A stretch of DNA of 64,000 nucleotides, from assembly GCF_030817015.1 (NCBI RefSeq), contig NZ_JAUSYS010000001.1, positions 2,852,001-2,916,000 of the forward strand. Reading direction: 5' to 3'. The DNA is from Arthrobacter sp. V1I7 (GTDB taxonomy: Bacteria; Actinomycetota; Actinomycetes; Actinomycetales; Micrococcaceae). Position numbers and translations under genes: made by a program. A model generated the notes under the pieces. That model saw nothing but the letters and a program-made list of their open reading frames with translations. It did not search any database and was not told where the DNA came from. Positions 18,001 through 26,875 of the stretch are shown in pieces (the first letter of the stretch is position 1; each line of letters opens with the position of its first letter).

Positions 18001-18716
18001 GCGACATCCGCGTCCTCGTCGTGGAGGACGAGCCAGTGGCGTCGGCGGCCCATGCTGCCTATGTGGGCCGGCTTGAGGGATTCGTGCTTGCGGGCACGGC
18101 GCCGGACGGCCAGTCGGCTCTGCGGCTGCTCACCGAGTTCGCGGCTTCCGGCGACCCGGTGGAACTTGTCCTTCTCGATATGAACCTCCCCGATCTCCAC
18201 GGGCTGGACATCGCACGCCGGATGCGGGCGGCGGGACTCTTCGCGGACATCATCGCCATCACCGCCGTGCGGGAGCTGAACATCGTCCGCAGCGCGGTGG
18301 CAACGGGAGTGGTCCAGTACCTGATCAAGCCGTTCACCTACGCAACCTTCGCGGACAAACTCGCCAGTTACCGGCAGTTCCGGCAGCAACTGGCCTCGTC
18401 CGGTACCGGGGTCTCCGGGGCCGGTGCTTCCCAAAGCGACGTGGACCAGGCTTTTGCCAGCCTGCGGGCGCCGTCCGAGCTGCCGCTGCCCAAGGGCCTT
18501 GCCGTGTCCACGCTGGAATCCGTGCAGGACTTTCTGAAACTGCAGACCGGGGCGGTGTCCGCCAGCGAGGTGATGGAGGCGCTTGGCATGTCCCGCGTGA
18601 CCGCCCGTCGCTACCTCGAGTACCTCGCCGACGCCGGAACGGTCTCGCGCACGGCGCGCTACGGCGCGCCCGGCCGGCCGGAGAACGAATACCGCTGGAA
18701 CCGGCCGCCGTCGTAA
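17997..18716 (+). CDS. CitB/DcuR-type response regulator
   Basis: A 239-residue regulator. The receiver domain starts VLVVEDEPVASAAHAAYV, carries the phospho-acceptor Asp in LVLLDMNLPDLHGLDIA (about residue 58) and the conserved Lys in YLIKPFTYATF. The C-terminal helix-turn-helix is VSASEVMEALGMSRVTARRY. The start is GTG 17997 overlapping the kinase stop as GTGA. It should bind the dctA/kinase promoter region (16220-16359); I could not identify an unambiguous binding repeat there. It converges with prpE after 56 bases. Confidence 0.9.
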   Translation: MSDIRVLVVEDEPVASAAHAAYVGRLEGFVLAGTAPDGQSALRLLTEFAASGDPVELVLLDMNLPDLHGLDIARRMRAAGLFADIIAITAVRELNIVRSAVATGVVQYLIKPFTYATFADKLASYRQFRQQLASSGTGVSGAGASQSDVDQAFASLRAPSELPLPKGLAVSTLESVQDFLKLQTGAVSASEVMEALGMSRVTARRYLEYLADAGTVSRTARYGAPGRPENEYRWNRPPS

Positions 18717-18772
18717 GCCTCCTGCTCCCCCTACCACTTCTCCTGCTACCATCAGGCCGCCACCTCCCAGGG

Positions 18773-20674
18773 TTAGTCTCCGCGTGCGGCGGGGCGCAGG
18801 GTTCCGAGCAGCTGGTCAATCACCCCGGCGTCCTCGATGGTGGACGGCACCACGTAGTCGTCGCCGTCGGCTATCTGGCGCATGGTTTTGCGCAGGATCT
18901 TGCCCGAACGCGTTTTCGGGAGGGCCTCCACCACGGTGACGTGCTTGAAGTCCGCGACCGCCCCGATGTCCCGCCGGACCAGGGCGATGAGGTCCTTGAC
19001 CAGGACGTCCTCGGGGACGTCCACCCCGGATTTGAGCACCACGTAGCCGCTGGGGCGCTGGCCCTTGAGCGGATCCGCGAGACCGATCACGGCGCATTCG
19101 GCCACCGCGGGATGCTGCCCGATGACCTGTTCCATCGCGCCGGTGGACAGCCGGTGTCCGGCCACGTTGATGATGTCGTCGGTGCGGCCCATGACAAAAA
19201 CGTAGCCGTCCTCGTCCCGGTAGCCGGAGTCGCCCGTGGCGTAGTAGCCCTCGAATGCCTGCAGATAGGACGACACGTAGCGTTCGTCGTTGCGCCAGAG
19301 CGTCGTCAGCGTGCCCGGCGGCAGCGGCAGGCCCAGGACGATGTTGCCTTCCGTGCCGGCCTCGACGTCCCCACCCGCAGCGTCGACGATCGCGAGCCTG
19401 AAGCCGGGCATCGGCACGCTGGGCGAGCCGGCCTTGATCGGCAGCCCGCCAAAGCCGCGGGGGTTGGCGCAGATGGCCCAGCCGGTCTCGGTCTGCCACC
19501 AGTGGTCCACCACCGGAACATCGAGGACCCGGGCGGCCCAGTGGAAGGTGTCCGTGTCCAGACGCTCGCCGGCCGCGAACAGGGTCCGCAGGCTGGAGAT
19601 GTCGTACTTTCCGAGCAGCTGCGCCTCCGGGTCGGCTTTCCGGATGGCCCGCAGCGCGGTGGGAGCGGTGAACAGCACGTTGACCTTGTGGTCCTGGATC
19701 ACCCGCCAGAACGCCCCGGCGTCGGGGGTCCCCACCGGCTTTCCCTCGTACAGGACGGTGGTGGCCCCGGCCAGCAGCGGCCCGTAGACGATGTAGGAGT
19801 GGCCCACCACCCAGCCGACGTCGGAGGCCGTCCACATCACGTCCCCGGGCCGGATGCCGTACAGATTCTCCATTGTCCAGCTCAGCGCCACGGCATGGCC
19901 GCCGTTGTCCCGCACGACGCCCTTGGGGGCGCCGGTGGTTCCCGAGGTATAGAGGATGTAGAGCGGATCCGTCGCCTGGACCTCGACCGGGGCGGCGGAC
20001 CGGGCTTCGGCCATCTCGGTGTCCCAGTCCAGCCAGCCGGTGTGCTCGGCCGCCGAGGAGGCAAACCCTTCCCGTGCCTTGACCAGTACCGGGGTCTTGG
20101 GCGTTCCGGCGAGGTCCAGGGCCTCGGCAACGGCGGGCAGGTACTCGATCCGCCGCGACGGCTCGAGGCCTCCGGATGCCGTCACGATTGCGGCGGGGGC
20201 TGCGTCCCAGATGCGGGCCGCCAGCTCCTTGGGCGCGAAGCCGCCGAAGACCACGGAGTGCACGGCGCCGAGCCGGGCGGTCGCCAGCATCGCGATTGCC
20301 GCCTCGGGGATCATCGGCATGTAGATTACGACGCGGTCGCCCTTGCCCACGCCGTGGCTGCGCAGGACGCCGGCAAAGCGGGCCACCAGGTCTGTGAGTT
20401 CGGCGTAGCTGAAGCGCTGCTGCTTGCCCAGCATGGCGGAGTCGTAGATCAGGGCGTCCTGGCCGCCGCGGCCCTCCTCGACATGGCGGTCCAGGGCGTT
20501 ATAGGACGTGTTCAGCGTGCCGTCCGGAAACCAGCCGTAGAGGGGTGCCCGGCTGGAGTCGAGGGCCTGCCGCGGCGGCCTGGACCATGAAATCCTGCGC
20601 GCGGCTTCCAGCCAGAACTCGGAGGGCTGTTCCAGGCTGCGTTCGTAACTGTCCCGGTAGCTCTTGGTGACCAT
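18773..20674 (-). CDS. prpE: Propionyl-CoA synthetase (PrpE-type acyl-CoA synthetase)
   Basis: A 633-residue AMP-forming acyl-CoA synthetase. The P-loop-like motif is YTSGTTGAPKGVV, the block ETGWAICANPRGFGGLPIKA with GSPSVPMPG is closer to PrpE than to acetyl-CoA synthetase, and the catalytic, often acetylated lysine is in TRSGKILRKTM near the C-terminus. It activates propionate (or acetate) to the CoA ester, feeding the methylcitrate cycle encoded divergently by prpD, prpB and prpC. I start at ATG 20672-20674, giving the normal PrpE length; the frame stays open 66 bases further. Regulation by the GntR gene is suggested by twin TGTATACA palindromes in the shared promoter region. Confidence 0.88.
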   Translation of the reverse strand: MVTKSYRDSYERSLEQPSEFWLEAARRISWSRPPRQALDSSRAPLYGWFPDGTLNTSYNALDRHVEEGRGGQDALIYDSAMLGKQQRFSYAELTDLVARFAGVLRSHGVGKGDRVVIYMPMIPEAAIAMLATARLGAVHSVVFGGFAPKELAARIWDAAPAAIVTASGGLEPSRRIEYLPAVAEALDLAGTPKTPVLVKAREGFASSAAEHTGWLDWDTEMAEARSAAPVEVQATDPLYILYTSGTTGAPKGVVRDNGGHAVALSWTMENLYGIRPGDVMWTASDVGWVVGHSYIVYGPLLAGATTVLYEGKPVGTPDAGAFWRVIQDHKVNVLFTAPTALRAIRKADPEAQLLGKYDISSLRTLFAAGERLDTDTFHWAARVLDVPVVDHWWQTETGWAICANPRGFGGLPIKAGSPSVPMPGFRLAIVDAAGGDVEAGTEGNIVLGLPLPPGTLTTLWRNDERYVSSYLQAFEGYYATGDSGYRDEDGYVFVMGRTDDIINVAGHRLSTGAMEQVIGQHPAVAECAVIGLADPLKGQRPSGYVVLKSGVDVPEDVLVKDLIALVRRDIGAVADFKHVTVVEALPKTRSGKILRKTMRQIADGDDYVVPSTIEDAGVIDQLLGTLRPAARGD

Positions 20675-20747
20675 GAAATAAATCCCGTCCACGACGTTGT
20701 GATGCAGCTCATGGTAGCCCGGAGCCCTCGGGGAACACAAGGATTTG

Positions 20748-20755
20748 TGTATACA
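20748..20755. promoter_or_regulatory. Putative GntR operator 1 (TGTATACA)
   Basis: Perfect 8-bp palindrome TGTATACA within GTGTATACAT, 74 bp from an identical copy at 20822-20829. It is nearer the prpE start. TATACA could itself serve as part of a minus-strand -10 box, so a bound repressor would block prpE. The palindromes are plain in the sequence; the binding protein is inferred from position. Confidence 0.6.
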
Positions 20756-20820
20756 TTGACAGTCGATGGAGGAGGATCTGGACGGCCTTTAGGCCACATT
20801 GCTGGGCAAAAGGACGAGCC

Positions 20821-20830
20821 GTGTATACAC
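20821..20830. promoter_or_regulatory. Putative GntR operator 2 (GTGTATACAC)
   Basis: Perfect 10-bp palindrome 44 bases before the GntR start. TTGCTG lies 17 bases before TGTATA, giving a possible plus-strand promoter whose -10 box is inside the palindrome. This would make the gntR-prpDBC transcript autoregulated. Confidence 0.6.
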
Positions 20831-20873
20831 TGTTGGTGTTTCATCCCGCAGTCCACCCAACGAAGGAGCCAGG

Positions 20874-21515
20874 ATGCGCGCCAGCGACAAGGCCTACGCG
20901 GCCCTTCGCGACGACATCATTGAATGGCGTCTCCTGCCCGGAACGGTGCTCGCCGAAGTGGAGCAGGCCGAGCGGCTCGGCGTCTCGCGCACCCCGTTGC
21001 GGGAGGCACTGAGCCGGCTCACCGCGGAGGGCCTGACGACGGCGGCGGGCGGCCGCGGCGTCGTCGTGACCGACATTTCGCTGGAGGACATCGATGAGCT
21101 GTTCGAACTTCGCGAGACTCTTGAGGGCAAGGCGGCGGCCCTGGCCGCCGAGCGTGGCGACCCCGCGACCTTCGAGCAGCTGCAGGCTGAACTGCTCCAG
21201 GCCCCGGGCCTGATCAGCGGCGAGGACCCGGCCCGGCACGATTACTACGGGCTCGTCGGGCGGCTGGACGCCGCCATCGACGCCGCGATCTCCAACTCCT
21301 ACCTGGCCCAGGCGATGCGCAGCCTGCGCGTCCATCTGGTCCGGGTCCGCAGGCTGGCCGCCGACGACGCCGCCCGGCTCACCGCCGCCGCCGCCGAGCA
21401 CGCCGCCATCGCGGAGGCGATTGCCGCCGGCAACCCCCGGCTGGCCGAGGCCGCCACCACGCTCCACCTGCACCGCAGTCTTTCCCACGTTAAAGCCACG
21501 CACGTACCTCACTAG
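20874..21515 (+). CDS. GntR-family (FCD subfamily) regulator of propionate genes
   Basis: A 213-residue FadR/FCD-type regulator. The winged helix covers residues 1-70 ([20 protein letters not shown], then [20 protein letters not shown]), and the all-helical FCD ligand domain follows ([20 protein letters not shown] ... [14 protein letters not shown]). The ATG at 20874 has AAGGAGCCAGG upstream. It is the first gene of the prpDBC run and diverges from prpE. The likely ligand is propionyl-CoA or 2-methylcitrate, but this is inference. Actinobacterial prp clusters are more often controlled by other regulators (e.g. PrpR in mycobacteria), so a GntR here is worth noting. Confidence 0.88.
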   Translation: MRASDKAYAALRDDIIEWRLLPGTVLAEVEQAERLGVSRTPLREALSRLTAEGLTTAAGGRGVVVTDISLEDIDELFELRETLEGKAAALAAERGDPATFEQLQAELLQAPGLISGEDPARHDYYGLVGRLDAAIDAAISNSYLAQAMRSLRVHLVRVRRLAADDAARLTAAAAEHAAIAEAIAAGNPRLAEAATTLHLHRSLSHVKATHVPH

Positions 21516-21525
21516 AAGGAGCACC

Positions 21526-23046
21526 ATGGTTAAGGAACACCACGTCCGCGTTTACAAGAGCGAGGAAAACCTGGGCCGCGAGGACCAGCTCGCCCACAAG
21601 ATCGCCAGGGTGGCCGCCGATCCCGTGGCCGTGACCGACGAAGTCACCGACATGGTGATCAACCGGGTCATCGACAACGCCTCTGTGGCGATCGCTTCGC
21701 TGAACCGCGCGCCCATCGTCGCGGCGCGCGCCCAGGCACTGACCCACGGCCCCAGCACCGGCGGCGAAGGTTCCAAGGTCTTCGGCATCGACGAACGTGT
21801 CTCCCCCGAATGGGCCGCCTGGGCGAACGGCGTCGCGGTCCGTGAACTCGACTACCACGACACCTTCCTCGCCGCGGACTACTCCCACCCGGGCGACAAC
21901 ATCCCGCCGATCCTGGCCGTGGGCCAGCACCTCGGTTCCAGCGGCCAGGACCTGATCCGCGGCATCGCCACCGGCTACGAGATCCAGGTCAACCTGGTCA
22001 AGGCCATCTGCCTGCACAAGCACAAGATCGACCACGTCGCGCACCTCGGCCCCTCGGCCGCCGCCGGCATCGGCACCCTCCTCGGTCTCGACGTCGAGAC
22101 CATTTTCCAGTCCGTCGGCCAGGCCCTGCACACAACCACGGCCACCCGGCAGTCCCGCAAGGGCGAGATCTCCACCTGGAAGGCCCACGCCCCTGCCTTC
22201 GCGGGCAAGATGGCCATCGAGTCCGCGGACCGGGCCATGCGCGGCCAGACCTCCCCGGTGCCGATCTACGAGGGCGAAGACGGCGTGATCGCGTGGATGT
22301 TGGACGGCCCGGACGCCTCTTACGTCGTGCCGCTGCCGGAAGCCGGCGAGGCCAAGCGCGCCATCCTGGACACGTATACCAAGGAGCACTCGGCCGAGTA
22401 CCAGGCCCAGGCCTGGATCGACCTGGCCCGCAAGCTGCACGGCGAGCACCCGGAGGTCACCGACCCCGCCAACGTGAAGTCGGTCCTCATCAAGACGAGC
22501 CACCACACGCACTACGTGATCGGCTCCGGCGCCAACGATCCGCAGAAGTACAGCCCCACGGCCAGCCGCGAAACGCTGGATCACTCCATCCCGTACATCT
22601 TCACGGTCGCCCTGCAGGACGGCGCCTGGCACCACATCGATTCCTACGCCCCGAAGCGCGCGGCGCGCCCGGACACGGTGGAACTGTGGCACAAGGTCAC
22701 CACGGTCGAGGATCCGGAATGGACCCGGCGCTACCACTCCCTGGACATCGACGAGAAGGCCTTCGGCGGTTCCGTGGAGATCACGCTGGCGGACGGCACG
22801 GTCATCACCGACCAGATCGCCGTCGCGGATGCCCACCCGCTGGGCGCCCGGCCGTTCGCGCGCGCGCAGTACGTCCACAAGTTCCGCACCCTGGCCGCGG
22901 GCCTCGTGGCGGAAGAAGAGATTGAGCGTTTCCTCGCGGCCGCGGCGCGCCTGCCCGAGCTGGCGGCCGGCGAACTGGACCAGCTCAACATCAAGGCGGC
23001 CGACGGCGTGATCGACCCCGCCGCCGCACCGAAGGGACTCTTCTGA
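21526..23046 (+). CDS. prpD: 2-Methylcitrate dehydratase
   Basis: A 506-residue MmgE/PrpD-family enzyme. Typical blocks are [35 protein letters not shown] and [21 protein letters not shown] [19 protein letters not shown]. It dehydrates 2-methylcitrate to 2-methyl-cis-aconitate in the methylcitrate cycle. The ATG at 21526 has AAGGAG seven bases upstream and lies 10 bases after the GntR stop; the open frame running back into gntR is not used. The stop overlaps prpB (TGATG). No acnD or prpF is present, so hydration to methylisocitrate would rely on a general aconitase. Confidence 0.94.
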   Translation: MVKEHHVRVYKSEENLGREDQLAHKIARVAADPVAVTDEVTDMVINRVIDNASVAIASLNRAPIVAARAQALTHGPSTGGEGSKVFGIDERVSPEWAAWANGVAVRELDYHDTFLAADYSHPGDNIPPILAVGQHLGSSGQDLIRGIATGYEIQVNLVKAICLHKHKIDHVAHLGPSAAAGIGTLLGLDVETIFQSVGQALHTTTATRQSRKGEISTWKAHAPAFAGKMAIESADRAMRGQTSPVPIYEGEDGVIAWMLDGPDASYVVPLPEAGEAKRAILDTYTKEHSAEYQAQAWIDLARKLHGEHPEVTDPANVKSVLIKTSHHTHYVIGSGANDPQKYSPTASRETLDHSIPYIFTVALQDGAWHHIDSYAPKRAARPDTVELWHKVTTVEDPEWTRRYHSLDIDEKAFGGSVEITLADGTVITDQIAVADAHPLGARPFARAQYVHKFRTLAAGLVAEEEIERFLAAAARLPELAAGELDQLNIKAADGVIDPAAAPKGLF

Positions 23047-23948
23047 TGCTGTATTCAAAGACCACGCCGGAGCAGAAGCGGATCCGGTTCCGGGAGCTCC
23101 TGGCTTCCGGGACCATCCAGCAGTTTCCGGGCGCGTTCAACCCGCTCTCGGCGCGGCTGATCGAGGAGAAGGGCTTCGCCGGGGTGTACATCTCCGGCGC
23201 CGTCCTGGCCAACGACCTCGGCCTGCCGGACATCGGACTCACGACGCTGACCGAGGTCGCCACCCGGGCCGGACAGATCGCCCGGATGACCGATCTGCCC
23301 TGCATCGTCGACGCCGACACCGGCTTCGGCGAGCCGATGAATGTGGCCCGCAGCGTGCAGGAACTGGAGAACGCGGGCCTGGCCGGCTGCCACATTGAAG
23401 ACCAGTTCAACCCGAAGCGCTGCGGCCACCTGGACGGCAAGAACGTCGTGGACCTGGACACCGCCACCAAGCGGATCCGTGCTGCGGCCGACGCCCGCCG
23501 GGACCCCAACTTCCTGATCATGGCACGCACCGACATCCGCGCCACCGACGGTCTGCAGGCCACCCAGGACCGGGCACGCGCCCTGGTGGAAGCGGGCGCG
23601 GACGCGATCTTCCCCGAGGCCATGAAGGACCTCAGCGAGTTCCGGGCGATCCGCGACGCCGTCGACGTGCCGATCCTGGCCAACATGACCGAATTCGGCC
23701 AGAGTGCCCTGTTTACGGTGGATGAGCTGGCCGGCGTCGGGGTCAACATGGTCATTTATCCGGTCACGCTGCTCCGTAGTGCCATGGGCGCTGCGGAGCG
23801 TACTCTGGAATCGATTAGGGCCGACGGAACGCAGGAAGCACAGGTTGGAAGCATGCTGACCCGTGCGCGTTTGTATGACCTCGTTGACTACGAGGCCTAC
23901 AACCGCTTCGACACCGGGGTCTTCAATTTCCAGATCCCCGGCAAGTAA
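23046..23948 (+). CDS. prpB: Methylisocitrate lyase
   Basis: A 300-residue isocitrate lyase/PEP mutase superfamily enzyme. Key blocks are YISGAVLANDLGLPDIGLTT, CIVDADTGFGEPMNVARSVQ (metal-binding aspartates) and PKRCGHLDGKNVVD with the catalytic KRCGH cysteine. It splits 2-methylisocitrate to pyruvate and succinate, completing propionate breakdown. The ATG shares its A with the prpD stop, so translation is coupled. A 62-base gap with a ribosome site separates it from prpC. Confidence 0.95.
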   Translation: MLYSKTTPEQKRIRFRELLASGTIQQFPGAFNPLSARLIEEKGFAGVYISGAVLANDLGLPDIGLTTLTEVATRAGQIARMTDLPCIVDADTGFGEPMNVARSVQELENAGLAGCHIEDQFNPKRCGHLDGKNVVDLDTATKRIRAAADARRDPNFLIMARTDIRATDGLQATQDRARALVEAGADAIFPEAMKDLSEFRAIRDAVDVPILANMTEFGQSALFTVDELAGVGVNMVIYPVTLLRSAMGAAERTLESIRADGTQEAQVGSMLTRARLYDLVDYEAYNRFDTGVFNFQIPGK

Positions 23949-24010
23949 GCTCCACATGGAATTCCGGCCCCGGCCGGCACAACAGGCGACAGGAACGAAG
24001 GAGTTTCAGC

Positions 24011-25150
24011 ATGGCTGAACAAGACATCAAAAAGGGCCTCGCCGGCGTCGTGGTGGACTACACCGCGGTTTCCAAGGTAAACCCGGACACCAACTCGCTG
24101 CTGTACCGGGGCTACCCGGTGCAGGAGCTGGCCGCCAGGTGCAGCTTCGAGGAAGTTGCCTACTTGCTGTGGAACGGCGAACTTCCCACCCCGGAGCAGC
24201 TGGCCGAGTTCACCGCACGGGAACGCGCCGGACGTGCCCTGGACCCGGTGGTCAAACAGGTCATCGACGCGCTGCCGACCACCTCGCACCCGATGGATGT
24301 CTGCCGGACGGCCGCTTCCGTGATGGGGGCCCGGCACCCGCTGGCCGAGGATTCCTCGCGGGAAGCCAACCTGGCCAAGGCCATTGATCTGTTCGCTGCG
24401 ATGCCCGCGGTGGTGGCCTACGACCAGCGCCGCCGTCACGGCCAGGAGCTGGTGGAGCCCCGCGAGGACCTGGGTTACGACGCCAACTTCCTCTGGATGA
24501 CGTTCGGTGAGGAACAGGTACCGGAAGTAGTCGACGCCTTCAATGTCTCGATGATTTTGTACGCTGAGCACTCCTTCAACGCCTCCACGTTCACGGCCCG
24601 GGTGATCACGTCCACGCTCTCGGACCTGCACTCGGCCGTGACCGGCGCCATCGGCGCACTGAAGGGTGCGCTGCACGGCGGAGCCAACGAGGCCGTCATG
24701 CATACCTTCGACGAGATCGGCATCCGCCCGGAGGAGTCACTGGACGAGGCAGCGACGCGGGCCAAGGCCTGGATGGAAGACGCCCTGGCCCAAAAGAAGA
24801 AGGTCATGGGCTTCGGCCACCGCGTCTACAAACACGGCGACTCCCGGGTGCCCACCATGAAAGCGGCCCTGGACAAGATGATTGCGCACTACGGCCGCCC
24901 TGAACTGCTGGGCCTGTACACCGGCCTGGAGTCGGCGATGGACGAGGCCAAGGCGATCAAGCCGAACCTGGATTATCCGACCGGTCCCACCTACCACCTG
25001 ATGGGGTTCGACACCGCGACCTTCACTCCCCTGTTTGTCGCCAGCCGCATCACCGGCTGGACGGCGCACATCATGGAACAGCTCGATGCCAACTCGCTGA
25101 TCCGTCCGCTGAGCGAATACAACGGCGTCGAGGAGCGGCACCTGCCCTAG
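24011..25150 (+). CDS. prpC: 2-Methylcitrate synthase / citrate synthase
   Basis: A 379-residue type I citrate synthase-fold enzyme, the length of PrpC. Active-site blocks are ALKGALHGGANEAVMH (histidine) and KVMGFGHRVYKHGDSRVP, and an aspartate near NLDYPTGPTYHLMGF. The N-terminus KGLAGVVVDYTAVSKVNPDT is typical of methylcitrate synthases. It condenses propionyl-CoA with oxaloacetate. It is the last gene of the gntR-prpD-prpB-prpC run and is followed by a strong terminator. It might also use acetyl-CoA, as many PrpC enzymes do. Confidence 0.94.
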   Translation: MAEQDIKKGLAGVVVDYTAVSKVNPDTNSLLYRGYPVQELAARCSFEEVAYLLWNGELPTPEQLAEFTARERAGRALDPVVKQVIDALPTTSHPMDVCRTAASVMGARHPLAEDSSREANLAKAIDLFAAMPAVVAYDQRRRHGQELVEPREDLGYDANFLWMTFGEEQVPEVVDAFNVSMILYAEHSFNASTFTARVITSTLSDLHSAVTGAIGALKGALHGGANEAVMHTFDEIGIRPEESLDEAATRAKAWMEDALAQKKKVMGFGHRVYKHGDSRVPTMKAALDKMIAHYGRPELLGLYTGLESAMDEAKAIKPNLDYPTGPTYHLMGFDTATFTPLFVASRITGWTAHIMEQLDANSLIRPLSEYNGVEERHLP

Positions 25151-25174
25151 TCCTTTTTTGATGCAGCGCACGAC

Positions 25175-25212
25175 GGCGGGCCGGTCACCTTTCGCGAGGT
25201 GGCCGGCCCGCC
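25175..25212 (+). terminator. Terminator of the prp operon
   Basis: A 15-bp stem (25175-25189 with 25198-25212, one G-T wobble) with an 8-base loop, followed by TTTT. It lies 24 bases after prpC and before a converging minus-strand gene. Confidence 0.88.
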
Positions 25213-25236
25213 TTTTCTGCCCTAACCTGCGCTGCC

Positions 25237-26133
25237 TTAGCCGGCTTTGATTTTCAGCGAGGTGATCATGCGCTTCGCGTTCAAGTACTCGGGGGTCTGC
25301 ATGTAGGCCCTCGCCTCGTCCAGCGAGCGGAACGTTTTGGCGCCCATACGGTTACCGATCTCGCCGGCACCGCCGGCGTTGACCTGGACGGTGTCGGCAA
25401 AGGAGTACAGCGGCGACTCTGCCGGACCACTGACCACGTTGTAGAACATGCATGACTTTCCATCCTTGCCAGCCACGCTGCCCGTAATTCCATAGGAGGC
25501 GGTGACGCGGTCCGGTTCCTGGAGGGCACGGAAGGCAAACCTGGGTGTGATGGTATCGGCTGCCCCGGTGTTGTAGGGCAACGCCAGCTCCATTGAATCC
25601 AGAACGCTGTACGGAACCTCGCCTTCGCAGCGGCCTCCGAGCCCTGCGCCGGTCGGTCCGTAGTGCAGGGAGGCCAGCACTATTCCGGCCGCATCAGACA
25701 CGTCGACATCGAGGGCCGTGGACCCGGCAGCGCCTGGCGGCGCCGCAACGCTCCACTCGGCAGGATAGTCGAAGCTGACTTTTCCATCGGCACTGGTGAA
25801 GGTCCGCCATTCTCCGGCAGGGGCTGCGGTCGTCGCCGAAGGGGCAGCAACCGCCGGCACGGAAACCGACGGCGCGGTGCTCGGCATCGGTGTGACCGTC
25901 AGCGACGCCGCAGCGGTTGGAGGCGTCACACGCCCGGCGCCGTCGGCCGGCGCGGGCACTGAGCCCAGGTTGCCGGCCGCCACGATACCGCCGGTCACCA
26001 CGGCCGCAGCAACTGCCGCCAATGCGGCCACCCGCGGCCATCGACGGCGGGTGGCCGTCTCCGCGGAGGAGTCTTGCGTCATTCCGTCGTCACTGAAGAC
26101 TCTTCCCGTGGCGTTGTCCTTGGTCGAAGCCAT
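25237..26133 (-). CDS. Membrane-anchored protein of unknown function
   Basis: A 298-residue protein. A basic stretch TRRRWPRV precedes one membrane helix (VAALAAVAAAVVTGGIVAAG, about residues 36-55). A Pro/Ala/Thr-rich linker of about 70 residues follows, and then an extracytoplasmic domain beginning WRTFTSADGKVSFDYPAEWS. That domain start resembles small secreted domains found in many actinobacterial membrane proteins; I do not know its function. The ATG at 26131-26133 is chosen because GGGGGAC lies just upstream; the frame extends 15 codons further. It converges with prpC and follows the NUDIX gene. Confidence 0.7.
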   Translation of the reverse strand: MASTKDNATGRVFSDDGMTQDSSAETATRRRWPRVAALAAVAAAVVTGGIVAAGNLGSVPAPADGAGRVTPPTAAASLTVTPMPSTAPSVSVPAVAAPSATTAAPAGEWRTFTSADGKVSFDYPAEWSVAAPPGAAGSTALDVDVSDAAGIVLASLHYGPTGAGLGGRCEGEVPYSVLDSMELALPYNTGAADTITPRFAFRALQEPDRVTASYGITGSVAGKDGKSCMFYNVVSGPAESPLYSFADTVQVNAGGAGEIGNRMGAKTFRSLDEARAYMQTPEYLNAKRMITSLKIKAG

Positions 26134-26238
26134 GCCCGTCCCCCAGTTCTGTGTGTGCGCTACCAGTCGTTCTTTCAATCCCGCCCGTGGTGTCCTGAGC
26201 TGCAGGATACCTGTGTGTTTCCGGCCGGCGGGGAACGG

Positions 26239-26730
26239 TTACATCCGCCCTGAAAGTCCTTCAATCGACGCCACGGTCTCGTTGTCATCGTTGAGGACAA
26301 CGACGACGTCGTGGGCCTCGCCCGCCAGGGCGGCCGGCAGCCAGTGGGCTGCGTCCTGCCACATGCGGTGCAGGGGCAGGGCCGCGGTGTCGAACCATTG
26401 CGGGGTTATTTCGAGGCTTTCGGACGGCTCGCCCTGCCAGCGCCGGGTGGTGTAGAGACGGCAGTACATGTTCCATTCCGGCCGGGCCGGGAAGACGAAC
26501 TCCACCACCCCCGCGTGGGCCAGGTCCTCCTGGCGTACGACGATGCCGGCTTCCTCCCAGACCTCCCGGCAGACGGCCTCCGCATCGGTCTCCCCCGCCT
26601 CGACGTGCCCGCCGATGCCGACGATCTTGCCCGTGCCAAAGCCCGTCCGCTTGAGTCCCAGCAGCACCTCGGTGGAGCCGGCGGCCTCCTCGCGGAGCAG
26701 GAAACAGAGGGTGACCGGTGTGGACTTCAT
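26239..26730 (-). CDS. NUDIX hydrolase, MutT/8-oxo-dGTP type
   Basis: A 163-residue NUDIX protein. The complete NUDIX box runs GGHVEAGETDAEAVCREVWE then EAGI (about residues 37-60). The sequence LLGLKRTGFGTGKIVGIGGH before it resembles MTH1/8-oxo-dGTPase-type enzymes. It probably hydrolyses oxidised nucleotides, which fits the family but is not shown. The ATG at 26728-26730 starts MKSTPVTLCFLL; the frame is open for 17 more codons. It lies beside the IS256 insertion, which lies upstream of its promoter. Confidence 0.82.
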   Translation of the reverse strand: MKSTPVTLCFLLREEAAGSTEVLLGLKRTGFGTGKIVGIGGHVEAGETDAEAVCREVWEEAGIVVRQEDLAHAGVVEFVFPARPEWNMYCRLYTTRRWQGEPSESLEITPQWFDTAALPLHRMWQDAAHWLPAALAGEAHDVVVVLNDDNETVASIEGLSGRM

Positions 26731-26875
26731 GTGCTCCACCCTATTCCCCCGAACATCGGATGACTTGTTCCCGATGGCCAAGTGTCCCGTGAAGGGCCAT
26801 TCCTTACACCGGCGAGCAAGATTATTCCCACGAGCGAGGATCCTCGCACGATGAGCGGCGGGACTGTAATTTAAA

